64,000 nucleotides of DNA, taken from Sphingobium sp. 66-54 (GTDB taxonomy: Bacteria > Pseudomonadota > Alphaproteobacteria > Sphingomonadales > Sphingomonadaceae). The DNA lies in contig MKWI01000014.1 of the NCBI GenBank assembly GCA_001899715.1, positions 1 through 64,000 on the forward strand, written 5' to 3'. Of the stretch, positions 8,984 through 16,866 are shown one piece after another. Made by a program: the position numbers and the translations under genes. Numbering within the stretch: the stretch's first letter is position 1; every line of letters begins with the position of its first letter. The notes under the pieces are model-generated. The model was not told where the DNA came from, made no database searches, and saw only the letters and a list, made by a program, of their open reading frames with translations.

Positions 8984-9127
8984 ATGGACCAGGAGATCCA
9001 CAAGAGCGCGGACGACGCGCGCGGCGGGTCGACACCCCACATCGTGCGCTACGTGCTCACCGTCTCCCTCATGCTGGCGCTGCTCGCGATGGTCGTGCTG
9101 TTCCTGTGGGGCACCACGCAAAGCTGA
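8984..9127 (+). CDS. Small single-span membrane protein, 47 aa
   Basis: A 47-codon gene with a strong AAGGAG six bases before the ATG. The product has a hydrophilic N-terminus (MDQEIHKSADDARGG) and one hydrophobic helix of about 20 residues (residues 23-42, VLTVSLMLALLAMVVLFLW). This layout fits a small inner-membrane protein with the N-terminus in the cytoplasm. It ends 14 bases before the 3' end of the convergent argG. I do not recognise a family. The ribosome-binding site, the clean helix and codon use like its neighbours make it a believable gene. Confidence 0.72.
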   Translation: MDQEIHKSADDARGGSTPHIVRYVLTVSLMLALLAMVVLFLWGTTQS

Positions 9128-9140
9128 TCTGCACCTGCAC

Positions 9141-10358
9141 TCAGCGATCGCGACGTCCCAGCAGGCGCAGACGCAACGCGTTGAGCTTGATGAAACCGGC
9201 GGCATCGCGCTGATCGTAGGCGCCGGCATCGTCCTCGAATGTCACCACCTTCTCGCTATAGAGCGAATTGGGCGACTTGCGGCCGACAACGATGACACTG
9301 CCCTTGTAGAGCTTGAGTCGCACCGTGCCGGCAACCTTCTGCTGGCTGTGGTCGATTGCCGCTTGCAGCATCTCGCGCTCCGGTGAGAACCAGAAGCCGT
9401 TGTAGATCAACTCGGCGTAGCGCGGGGCCAGTTCGTCCTTAAGGTGGGCCGCGCCGCGATCGAGCGTGAGCTGCTCGATGCCGCGATGCGCCATGTAGTA
9501 GATGGCGCCGCCCGGCGTCTCATACATGCCGCGCGACTTCATGCCGACAAAGCGGTTCTCGACCAGGTCGAGCCGGCCGATGCCGTGCTTGCGGCCCAGC
9601 TCGTTCAGGGCTTCCAGCAGCGTCGCCGGGCTCATCGCCTGGCCGTTCAGCGCGACGCCGTCGCCCCGCTCGAAGTCGATGGTGATATATTCAGGCTGGT
9701 CGGGCGCATCCTCCGGGTTGACGGTGCGCGAATAGACATAGTCGGGCACCTCCTCCCACGGATCCTCCAGCACCTTCCCCTCGGACGAGGTGTGCAGCAT
9801 GTTGGCGTCGGTGGAAAAGGGCGCCTCGCCGCGCTTGTCCTTGGGCACCTGGATCTGGTGCGCCTCGGCCCACTCGATTAGCCGTGTGCGGCTGGTCAGA
9901 TCCCATTCGCGCCAGGGAGCGATCACCTTGATGTCCGGCTGGAGCGCATAATAGCCCAGCTCGAAACGCACCTGATCGTTGCCCTTGCCGGTCGCGCCAT
10001 GCGCTACCGCATCAGCGCCGACCGCCTTCGCGATTTCGATCTGGCGCTTGGCAATCAGCGGCCGCGCGATCGACGTGCCGAGCAGATACAGTCCCTCATA
10101 GAGCGCGTTGCCGCGCATCATCGGAAAAACATAATCGCGCACGAATTCCTCGCGCAGATCGTCGATGAAGACATGCTCTTCCTTGACGCCGGCGTTGCGC
10201 GCCTTCTGGCGGGCCGGCTCCAGCTCCTCGCCCTGCCCGAGATCGGCGGTGAAGGTGACGACCTCGCAGCCATAGTTGATTTGCAGCCACTTGAGGATGA
10301 CGCTGGTGTCGAGACCGCCGGAATAGGCGAGGACGACGCGGTTGATCTTCTCGGACAT
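9141..10358 (-). CDS. argG: Argininosuccinate synthase
   Basis: ArgG joins citrulline and aspartate with ATP in arginine synthesis. At 405 residues it has the type-1 length. The N-terminal [15 protein letters not shown] (residues 10-24) is the PP-loop that binds ATP, followed by the family block [20 protein letters not shown] and the citrulline/aspartate-binding [10 protein letters not shown] region. The ATG at 10358 lies just after an AGGA. It is read leftwards, separate from cfa, which lies 113 bases upstream on the same strand. No leader attenuator or ArgR box was recognised. Confidence 0.97.
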   Translation of the reverse strand: MSEKINRVVLAYSGGLDTSVILKWLQINYGCEVVTFTADLGQGEELEPARQKARNAGVKEEHVFIDDLREEFVRDYVFPMMRGNALYEGLYLLGTSIARPLIAKRQIEIAKAVGADAVAHGATGKGNDQVRFELGYYALQPDIKVIAPWREWDLTSRTRLIEWAEAHQIQVPKDKRGEAPFSTDANMLHTSSEGKVLEDPWEEVPDYVYSRTVNPEDAPDQPEYITIDFERGDGVALNGQAMSPATLLEALNELGRKHGIGRLDLVENRFVGMKSRGMYETPGGAIYYMAHRGIEQLTLDRGAAHLKDELAPRYAELIYNGFWFSPEREMLQAAIDHSQQKVAGTVRLKLYKGSVIVVGRKSPNSLYSEKVVTFEDDAGAYDQRDAAGFIKLNALRLRLLGRRDR

Positions 10359-10471
10359 GGCAAATCCTGGCTTGCTGTAACGTTGAGGGTTGGCGCGCGG
10401 TTATCAGGGGCGCGCGCCGAGCGCAACCGGCGCGCATCCACATCTCTGCCCCGTCGAACGAGTTGGCGGCG

Positions 10472-11707
10472 TCAGCCCATCGCCCGATAACGCGCCTCGG
10501 CCTCCGCCATATAATCGCGAGTGATCGGCAGCGTCTGGCGATCGCGCACATATTGCATCTGGTAGATGGCCTGGCTGCCGTAAAGGAAGCCGGATGCGGC
10601 CGCCGCCAGATAATAGGTCCACATACGGAAGAAGCGCTCGTCGTAGAGGGCGACGACCTTGTCTTTCGCCGCCACCGTGCGGTCATACCAGTGCCGCAGC
10701 GTGTGATAATAATGGAGCCGCAGCACCTCGACATCGCTGAGCAGCAGCCGGTTGCGCTCGCTGGCCTGCATCACTTCCGAAAGGGCAGGGGCATAGCCGC
10801 CGGGGAAGATATATTTGCGCGTGAACGCGTCGGTGGTCGCCGGGCCGTCGAGCCGGCCGATATAGTGCAGCAGTATCACGCCGTCGCGCGTCAGCAGGTT
10901 GTGGCAGGCGCGGAAGAACTCGCGATAATAGCGCACGCCGACATGCTCAAACATGCCGACCGAGACGATCCGGTCGAACGGCCCCACCACGTCGCGATAA
11001 TCGAGCAACTCGAACTTGACGCGATCCGCGACCCCTGCCTCCTCGGCGCGGCGGCGGGCAACCTTGAGCTGCTCCTCCGACAGGGTGATGCCGAGCACGT
11101 CCACATCGGCCACGCGATTGAGGTAGAGCGCCATGCCGCCCCAGCCGCAGCCGATATCGAGCACGCGCTGGCCCGGCTTGAGCATCAGCTTGGCGGCGAT
11201 ATGGGCCTTCTTGTCGAGCTGCGCCTGATCCAGCCCCACCGTCTCGGGGTCGATGAAATAGGCGCAGCTATATTGCCGGTCCCGGTCCAGAAACAGATCA
11301 TAGAGTGTGTCGGACAGATCGTAGTGGTGGTGGACGTTGGCCCTGGACCGGTCGCGCTTGTTGTACCCGTCGGTCCAGTGCTTCACCCGTTCGGCCACGC
11401 GGTTGAGAACCGTCGGCTCATGCAGCGGCGTGTTGCGCTCCAGCGCGGTGTTGCCCGTGACCAGCATGATGAGGTCCCAGATGGTACCCTGCTCCATGAC
11501 CAGCCGGCCATCCATGAAGCATTCGGGCGCTCCCAGTTCGGGGTTGCGGAGAATAGCGCGCGGCGCGGACGTGTCGGTCAACCGGATGCGCACGTCGACC
11601 CAGCCGGGCGTGGGCTGGCCGACAACCTCCTGCGTGCCATCTGCATAGACAATGGCGAGCGTGCCCTGGGTGATGAGCTTGCCGAGAAGACGGGTCAGGA
11701 TTTTCAT
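10472..11707 (-). CDS. cfa: Cyclopropane-fatty-acyl-phospholipid synthase
   Basis: This 411-residue enzyme transfers a methylene group from SAM to unsaturated acyl chains of membrane phospholipids. The SAM-binding motif LDIGCGWGGMALYL is clear, and the family blocks YSCAYF (with the conserved active-site Cys), SVGMFEHVG and IFPGGYAP follow in order. The N-terminal part resembles the SCP-like lipid-binding segment of the CFA synthase group. The ATG at 11707 (MKILTRLLG) is the natural start. It is likely induced by growth-phase or acid stress in relatives, but no promoter motif was identified here. Confidence 0.94.
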   Translation of the reverse strand: MKILTRLLGKLITQGTLAIVYADGTQEVVGQPTPGWVDVRIRLTDTSAPRAILRNPELGAPECFMDGRLVMEQGTIWDLIMLVTGNTALERNTPLHEPTVLNRVAERVKHWTDGYNKRDRSRANVHHHYDLSDTLYDLFLDRDRQYSCAYFIDPETVGLDQAQLDKKAHIAAKLMLKPGQRVLDIGCGWGGMALYLNRVADVDVLGITLSEEQLKVARRRAEEAGVADRVKFELLDYRDVVGPFDRIVSVGMFEHVGVRYYREFFRACHNLLTRDGVILLHYIGRLDGPATTDAFTRKYIFPGGYAPALSEVMQASERNRLLLSDVEVLRLHYYHTLRHWYDRTVAAKDKVVALYDERFFRMWTYYLAAAASGFLYGSQAIYQMQYVRDRQTLPITRDYMAEAEARYRAMG

Positions 11708-12067
11708 GCCGCACGTCCCATCACACCCATCACCTCAAGGCAAACAACGTCCCGGTTCCGCATCGCATCCATATCTCGCCCCGTTCTCCCAATAGCCGCC
11801 TTTGCCGCACCGATCATCGCAGGGTGACGGAAGCGGTCGCGATCTGCGGCGTGTTTCTATCCAACATTCCGTTGGCTGCGCAACCGGCACGGTGCGGCGT
11901 TGCGCGGTGTGAGCGATGACGCGCGGCGGATGGAGCGATGAGGATCAGGCGAAGGCGATCCCAGCCGGTCATGCCGTCATAGATCCGTGCACGGCGCAGG
12001 CGAACCAACTGCTCCCGCCCCTTCACGCGATGATTATAACCGGTGAAGAAGGACTCCACACGGCGAC
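11708..12067. other. Intergenic gap between rlmN and cfa
   Basis: These 360 bases follow the rlmN stop and precede cfa, both read leftwards. They hold only open frames without a ribosome-binding site or recognisable domain. The longest, a GTG-started leftward frame at 11814-12059, has an irregular, Arg-rich composition. No RNA gene was seen. The region probably carries the cfa promoter. Confidence 0.5.
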
Positions 12068-13333
12068 TCAGCCGAGTGCCGCCAGCTTCTCCTCGGCCAG
12101 CCGGTCCAGTTCGGCGCGGCTTTTCTTCTCGCTGGCGGATTTGAGCTGCCCGCAGGCCGCCATGATGTCCCGCCCGCGCGGCGTGCGCACCGGCGCGGAA
12201 ATCCCGGCCTCAAACACGATGTTCGAAAAGCGCTTGATCTGCTCGGGGGTCGAGCATTCATAGGGCGCCCCCGGCCACGGGTTGAACGGGATGAGGTTGA
12301 CCTTGGCCGGCAGCTTGTAGCGGCGAAGGAGCCGCACCAGTTCCCGCGCATCCTCGTCGCTGTCGTTCTTGTCCTTCAACATCACATATTCGAACGTGAT
12401 GCGCCGGGCATTGTTGGCGCCAGGATAGGCGGCGCAGGCGGCGAGTAGCTCCTCCAGCCCATATTTGCGATTGAGCGGCACGATCTCGTCGCGCACCTCC
12501 TTGGTGACGGCATGGAGCGACACGGCGAGATTGACGCCGATCTCCTCGCCCGCCCGCGCCATCATCGGCACCACACCGCTGGTCGAGAGGGTGATGCGGC
12601 GCTTGGAGAGGGCCAGCCCGTCACCGTCCATCACGAGCCTGAGCGCATCGCGGACATTGTCGAAATTGTAGAGCGGCTCGCCCATCCCCATCATGACGAT
12701 ATTGGTGAGCAGCCGCCCGTCGGTCGTGTAACGCGGCGCGTCGCCGTCATCCTCATCGCCGTCGTCCAGACCCGCCATAGTTCCCCGCGGCCACTCGCCC
12801 AGCGCGTCACGCGCCAGCATGACCTGCCCCACGATCTCACCCGGCGTCAGGTTGCGCACCAGTCGCATCGTACCGGTGTGGCAGAAGCGGCAGTTAAGCG
12901 TGCAACCTACCTGCGAGGAGACGCACAGCGTGCCCCGGTCCGCATCCGGGATGAAGACCATCTCATACTCCTGCCCGTCATCCGAGCGGAGCAGCCATTT
13001 GCGCGTCCCGTCCGTGCTGACCTGCGCCTCGACCACCGCCGGACGGCCGACGACGAAGCGCTCTGCCATCCAGCCGCGCATCGGCTTGGCGAGATCGGTC
13101 ATCGCCTCGAAATCGGTCTCGCCACGATGGTAGAGCCAGTGGAAAAGCTGCTTGGCGCGCAGCTTCGCCTGGCGTTCATCCAGCCCGGCCGTGCTCAATT
13201 CGGCGCGAATCTGCGCGCGGCTGAGACCGAGCAGATCGGCCCGCCCATCTTCCCGCGGCGTGATGGCGCGCGGCACGGGCACCGGGTCGACAAGGCCGGG
13301 TATCGGCATGAGGGGCGTCGCAGCTTCGGGCAT
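12068..13333 (-). CDS. rlmN: 23S rRNA (adenine-2503-C2)-methyltransferase, radical SAM
   Basis: RlmN methylates A2503 of 23S rRNA, and A37 of some tRNAs, by a radical-SAM mechanism. The 421-residue protein has the iron-sulfur motif C144xxxC148xxC151 (CTLNCRFC) followed by HTGT. The C-terminal ECSTPEQ segment holds the Cys that carries the transferred methyl group. A stretch rich in Asp and Glu at about residues 205-215 (DDGDEDDGD) is an insertion relative to the E. coli enzyme. The ATG at 13333 begins the usual N-terminus; longer readings upstream overlap the next gene. Confidence 0.95.
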   Translation of the reverse strand: MPEAATPLMPIPGLVDPVPVPRAITPREDGRADLLGLSRAQIRAELSTAGLDERQAKLRAKQLFHWLYHRGETDFEAMTDLAKPMRGWMAERFVVGRPAVVEAQVSTDGTRKWLLRSDDGQEYEMVFIPDADRGTLCVSSQVGCTLNCRFCHTGTMRLVRNLTPGEIVGQVMLARDALGEWPRGTMAGLDDGDEDDGDAPRYTTDGRLLTNIVMMGMGEPLYNFDNVRDALRLVMDGDGLALSKRRITLSTSGVVPMMARAGEEIGVNLAVSLHAVTKEVRDEIVPLNRKYGLEELLAACAAYPGANNARRITFEYVMLKDKNDSDEDARELVRLLRRYKLPAKVNLIPFNPWPGAPYECSTPEQIKRFSNIVFEAGISAPVRTPRGRDIMAACGQLKSASEKKSRAELDRLAEEKLAALG

Positions 13334-13406
13334 GGGCGCGCATATAGGCGCAAGCCGTGGCAAGCGCCAGTCCGGCGAATCAGCACATGGTTCCAGGCTG
13401 CTCCCG

Positions 13407-13913
13407 CTATTTGAGCCGGGCGCATCCCAGCGCGGCCGCGTCGACGGCCGTCGCCGCGCCCCGCAAGGCATAACGATCGGTGAAAGTGCCGCCGGCCTTG
13501 GCGCGGCCGGAGACGCTCATGAGCTGGCCGGACCGCATCGCGGCGACGATGGCGGCATCTACGCGCCGGTCGCCTGCCCACACATCGGCGCCGCCGCCGC
13601 CTGTGAGCGCAAACCGCCGCGCGCCGATGCCAAGTGTCGCGCCCGTACCCTCGGCAAGCTGGTGGCTGAGACGAATATGGACTTGCCCGCGAACATCTCT
13701 CCTCGGCCAGTAGCCTACCGCTGCAAACGGTCGCCAGGGCGATGCTTCCCAACCGCCCGCCAAGGGCTGCGCTATGGCGAAGCAGCGCCCTTGCGCCGCA
13801 TCTCGAAACGCGCCCCAGCGCTGGAAAACACCCAGCACATCGCGCGCGGCCACGCCCGCCGGCAAGGCAAGCGCCGCCACCAATATCATCCCCCAGACAA
13901 GCCGTCCGCGCAT
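13407..13913 (-). CDS. Secreted protein resembling the IalB family
   Basis: A 168-residue exported protein. The first ~22 residues ([23 protein letters not shown]) form a clear signal peptide with an A-x-A cleavage site. The mature part ([23 protein letters not shown] ... [22 protein letters not shown]) is like the invasion-associated locus B fold found across alphaproteobacteria, with one Cys near each end of the mature chain (GRCFA and the terminal GCARLK) that could form a disulfide. It lies 73 bases upstream of rlmN on the same strand. The IalB assignment comes from remembered pattern similarity and is tentative; the secretion call is firmer. Confidence 0.72.
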   Translation of the reverse strand: MRGRLVWGMILVAALALPAGVAARDVLGVFQRWGAFRDAAQGRCFAIAQPLAGGWEASPWRPFAAVGYWPRRDVRGQVHIRLSHQLAEGTGATLGIGARRFALTGGGGADVWAGDRRVDAAIVAAMRSGQLMSVSGRAKAGGTFTDRYALRGAATAVDAAALGCARLK

Positions 13914-14086
13914 CGCGCGATCAATGCCAGAAGCACCGCATATGGCAAGGCAACAGAGATTCGGATGCACGCTTTTTACGGCTCGTCTCTTGCCCCCTCC
14001 CGCAATTTCGATAAGGAAAGAGGCTCTCACCAGCGGATGCGGGAATCCGACTCCATCAACCGGGTAAAGAAACGGAATTCAGCGGG

Positions 14087-15199
14087 ATGAAGGCCACTAT
14101 CGAACGCGCGACGCTGCTCAAGAGCCTCGGCCATGTCCAATCGGTCGTCGAGCGCCGCAACACCATCCCGATTCTCTCGAACGTGCTGATCGACGCGACC
14201 GCCGACGGCGCGATCCGGCTGATGGCGACCGATCTCGATCTCCAGATCGTCGAGAATGTGCAGGCGCAGGTCGAGGCGCCGGGCGCCACTACCGTCTCCG
14301 CGCACACGCTGTTCGACATCGCCCGCAAGCTGCCGGAGGGCAGCCAGGTGCGGCTGGAAGCGGCCGAGGGCAAGATGCTCATCCAGGCCGGGCGTGCGCG
14401 CTTCAACCTGCAAACGCTGCCGCGCGACGATTTCCCGATCATCGCCGAGGGGCCGTTGCCGACCAGCTTCGAGCTGCCGGCGACGACACTGGTGCAGATT
14501 ATCGACAAGACGCGCTTCGCCATCTCCACCGAGGAGACGCGCTATTATCTGAACGGTATCTTCCTTCATGTCGCGGAGGACCCAGCACCCGTGCTCAAGG
14601 CGGCCGCGACGGACGGCCACCGGCTCGCGCGCGTCACTGTCGCGCGCCCCGATGGCGCCGAAGGCATGCCGGACATCATCATCCCGCGCAAATGCATTGC
14701 CGAGCTGCGCAAGCTGCTCGACGAGGTGGAAGGCAGCGTCCGCATCGACCTCTCGCCCACCAAGATCCGCTTCGATCTGGGCAATGCGGTGCTGACCAGC
14801 AAGCTGATCGACGGCACCTTCCCGGATTACAGCCGCGTCATCCCGACCGCCAATGACAAGCTGCTCAAGATCGACCCACGCGGCTTCGAGGAGGGCGTTG
14901 ACCGCGTCGCGACCATCGCCACGGAAAAGACTCGCGCGGTCAAGATGGCGGTGGACAAGGACAAGATCACCCTCTCCGTCACCAGCCCGGAGAACGGCAC
15001 GGCAGCCGAGGAAGTCCCCGGCGACTATGCCGCCGCGCCGCTGGAGATCGGCTTCAACGCCCGCTACCTGCTCGACATTCTCGGGCAGATCGAGGGCGAT
15101 CAGGTAGAGGTCCACCTCGCCGACGCCGCCGCGCCAACGCTGATCCGCGAGAACGAGAAAGCCCCGGCACTCTACGTCCTGATGCCGATGCGGGTATAG
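14087..15199 (+). CDS. dnaN: DNA polymerase III beta sliding clamp
   Basis: DnaN is the ring-shaped processivity factor of the replicative polymerase. The 370-residue chain has the expected three repeated clamp domains. It opens with MKATIERATLLKSLGHVQSVVERRNTIPILSN, carries the central RFAISTEETRYYLNGI hallmark and ends with LMPMRV, the near-universal C-terminus next to the hydrophobic protein-binding cleft. dnaA is not adjacent, and recF is 15 kb away, so the dnaA-dnaN-recF order of many bacteria is broken, as is usual in alphaproteobacteria. The ATG at 14087 follows an AGCGGG. Confidence 0.97.
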   Translation: MKATIERATLLKSLGHVQSVVERRNTIPILSNVLIDATADGAIRLMATDLDLQIVENVQAQVEAPGATTVSAHTLFDIARKLPEGSQVRLEAAEGKMLIQAGRARFNLQTLPRDDFPIIAEGPLPTSFELPATTLVQIIDKTRFAISTEETRYYLNGIFLHVAEDPAPVLKAAATDGHRLARVTVARPDGAEGMPDIIIPRKCIAELRKLLDEVEGSVRIDLSPTKIRFDLGNAVLTSKLIDGTFPDYSRVIPTANDKLLKIDPRGFEEGVDRVATIATEKTRAVKMAVDKDKITLSVTSPENGTAAEEVPGDYAAAPLEIGFNARYLLDILGQIEGDQVEVHLADAAAPTLIRENEKAPALYVLMPMRV

Positions 15200-15337
15200 G
15201 CCGTCGCGAAGAAGCAAGGTCTAGCTGCTAGCCGACGATTCTCTAACGGCGTCATTCGCATCGGATCAGCCGCGCAACATATCTGGATATCTGGCTCCCA
15301 GCCGAGGGGTGGGCTCAGTCGTTTTACCGTCAGGCTT

Positions 15338-16678
15338 CTATTCGGCAGCTTTGATCTGTCCCGGATTCGCCGCCGCCGTACCCTCCCGGCTGGCGGCCAC
15401 CATCTCGTCGACCCGCACGAACTTCTCACGCGGCGCCCCTGCCCGCGCCCGCTCGATCTCGGCAAGGTCAATCTTCTGCCAACCCCGAAAGGTAACGATA
15501 TCCAGACCGCGCTCGGCAATCAGCGCGTCCAGACCGGCACGCCCCGCCTTTGCGCCTGCGGCAGGCTGATCCGCCGCGATCGCCTCGGAAACGAGGAATC
15601 CATCGGGCTTGTTGGTGCCGATCGTCCCGGTCGGGCCGCGCCGCGCCCAGCCAACACAGTAGAGGCCGGGCATGATCCGCCCCTCCTCATTGGCGAAGCG
15701 CCCGCGCTGCTCGTCATAGGGCACATCCGGTATGGGCGGCGTGCGATAGCCGATACAGGTGATGACGAGATCGGCGGGAACGGCATAGTGCTCACCCGTC
15801 CCGACTGCCGCGCCATCCACCCCCAGCCGGGTACGCTCGACAACGATACGCTCGGCGCGCTCCGCTCCCTCGATTCGCACCGGTTGCGCGAAGAAATTGA
15901 AGCTGAGCGGGATCGCCTTGTCCGTAGGCGTCGCAGCGAACGCACGGAGGAGCCCCACCGATTTGCGCTGGCCCGGCACCAGCCCCTCGTCGCTGACGAG
16001 CGGTGGCAGATCGGCCGGATCGACGCGAACCGCCGCCCGCTCCAGCTTCCCCAGTTCACCCAGTTCCTTGGGCGTCATCGCGATCTGCTGCGGCCCCCGC
16101 CGGCCGAGAATGGTGATGGAGCGCGCCGTCTCCTGCGTCAGCCTGTCATAGGCATGCGCCACGATATCGCTGCCGGCGAACTCGCCGGGCGCCTTGGCCA
16201 GCACGCGCGCACAATCCAGCGCGACATTGCCGTTGCCGATAATGACCACATCGCCGTCCGCAATGCGCGGATCAAGATCGGCGAAGTCCGGATGTCCGTT
16301 ATACCAGCCGACGAACGCCGCGCTGCCGATGACGCCGGGCAGGTCATCTCCTTCGATACCGAGCCGGCGGTCAGCGGGCGCCCCCGTCGCCAGCACCACC
16401 GCATCGTAGAGCGAAAGCAATTCGGGAATAGTCACGTCGGACCCGACCGCAAGCTTGCCGACGAACCGCACACTATCCGTCAGCGCCACCGCCTCATAGC
16501 GCCGCGCCACCGCTTTGATCGACTGGTGATCCGGCGCCACGCCCGAGCGGATAAGACCGAAGGGCACAGGCAGCCGGTCGATGATGTCGATCCGCACCGC
16601 GCCCTCGAACTGCTTCTGGCACGCCTCGGCCGTGTAATAGCCAGCCGGCCCCGAACCGATGATCGCGATATGACGCAT
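15338..16678 (-). CDS. Ferredoxin-NADP+ reductase, adrenodoxin-reductase type
   Basis: A 446-residue FAD-containing reductase that moves electrons between NADPH and ferredoxin. The N-terminal IIGSGPAGYYTAE (GxGxxG at 8-13) binds FAD; the segment VPFGLIRSGVAPDHQSIKAV is the signature of the adrenodoxin reductase/FprA branch; GNGNVALDCARVL is the NADP site; and the C-terminal GWARRGPTGTIGTNKPDG closes the FAD site. The start at 16678 gives the canonical N-terminus. It lies alone, divergent from the GGDEF-EAL gene. It is a plausible electron donor, through a ferredoxin, for cytochrome P450s or Rieske oxygenases such as the one at 39.2 kb, but nothing in the sequence proves that link. Confidence 0.9.
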   Translation of the reverse strand: MRHIAIIGSGPAGYYTAEACQKQFEGAVRIDIIDRLPVPFGLIRSGVAPDHQSIKAVARRYEAVALTDSVRFVGKLAVGSDVTIPELLSLYDAVVLATGAPADRRLGIEGDDLPGVIGSAAFVGWYNGHPDFADLDPRIADGDVVIIGNGNVALDCARVLAKAPGEFAGSDIVAHAYDRLTQETARSITILGRRGPQQIAMTPKELGELGKLERAAVRVDPADLPPLVSDEGLVPGQRKSVGLLRAFAATPTDKAIPLSFNFFAQPVRIEGAERAERIVVERTRLGVDGAAVGTGEHYAVPADLVITCIGYRTPPIPDVPYDEQRGRFANEEGRIMPGLYCVGWARRGPTGTIGTNKPDGFLVSEAIAADQPAAGAKAGRAGLDALIAERGLDIVTFRGWQKIDLAEIERARAGAPREKFVRVDEMVAASREGTAAANPGQIKAAE

Positions 16679-16866
16679 GCTAGCCTCCCTCCCCGAACGC
16701 ACGGACCGATGAACGGCTTTTCCGCAGCCTAACCGCGCGGGCGGTGGGCGCAAGAGTCCAATTCGGTCCAATCTTGCAGTGGAAGCTCGCAATATGGACC
16801 GAAAACAGCGGCTTGCCGCGCAACAACGTAAGAGTTCGGCAAGCGCGGACGTGGCAGCCAGATCCC

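Noticed and set aside
11814..12059. 81-codon leftward frame between rlmN and cfa
   Set aside because: GTG start without a ribosome-binding site, irregular Arg-rich sequence, no family resemblance.
14027..15217. 396-residue leftward frame opposite dnaN
   Set aside because: It is the antisense reading of dnaN, whose clamp motifs and start are unambiguous; such long shadows are common in GC-rich genes.
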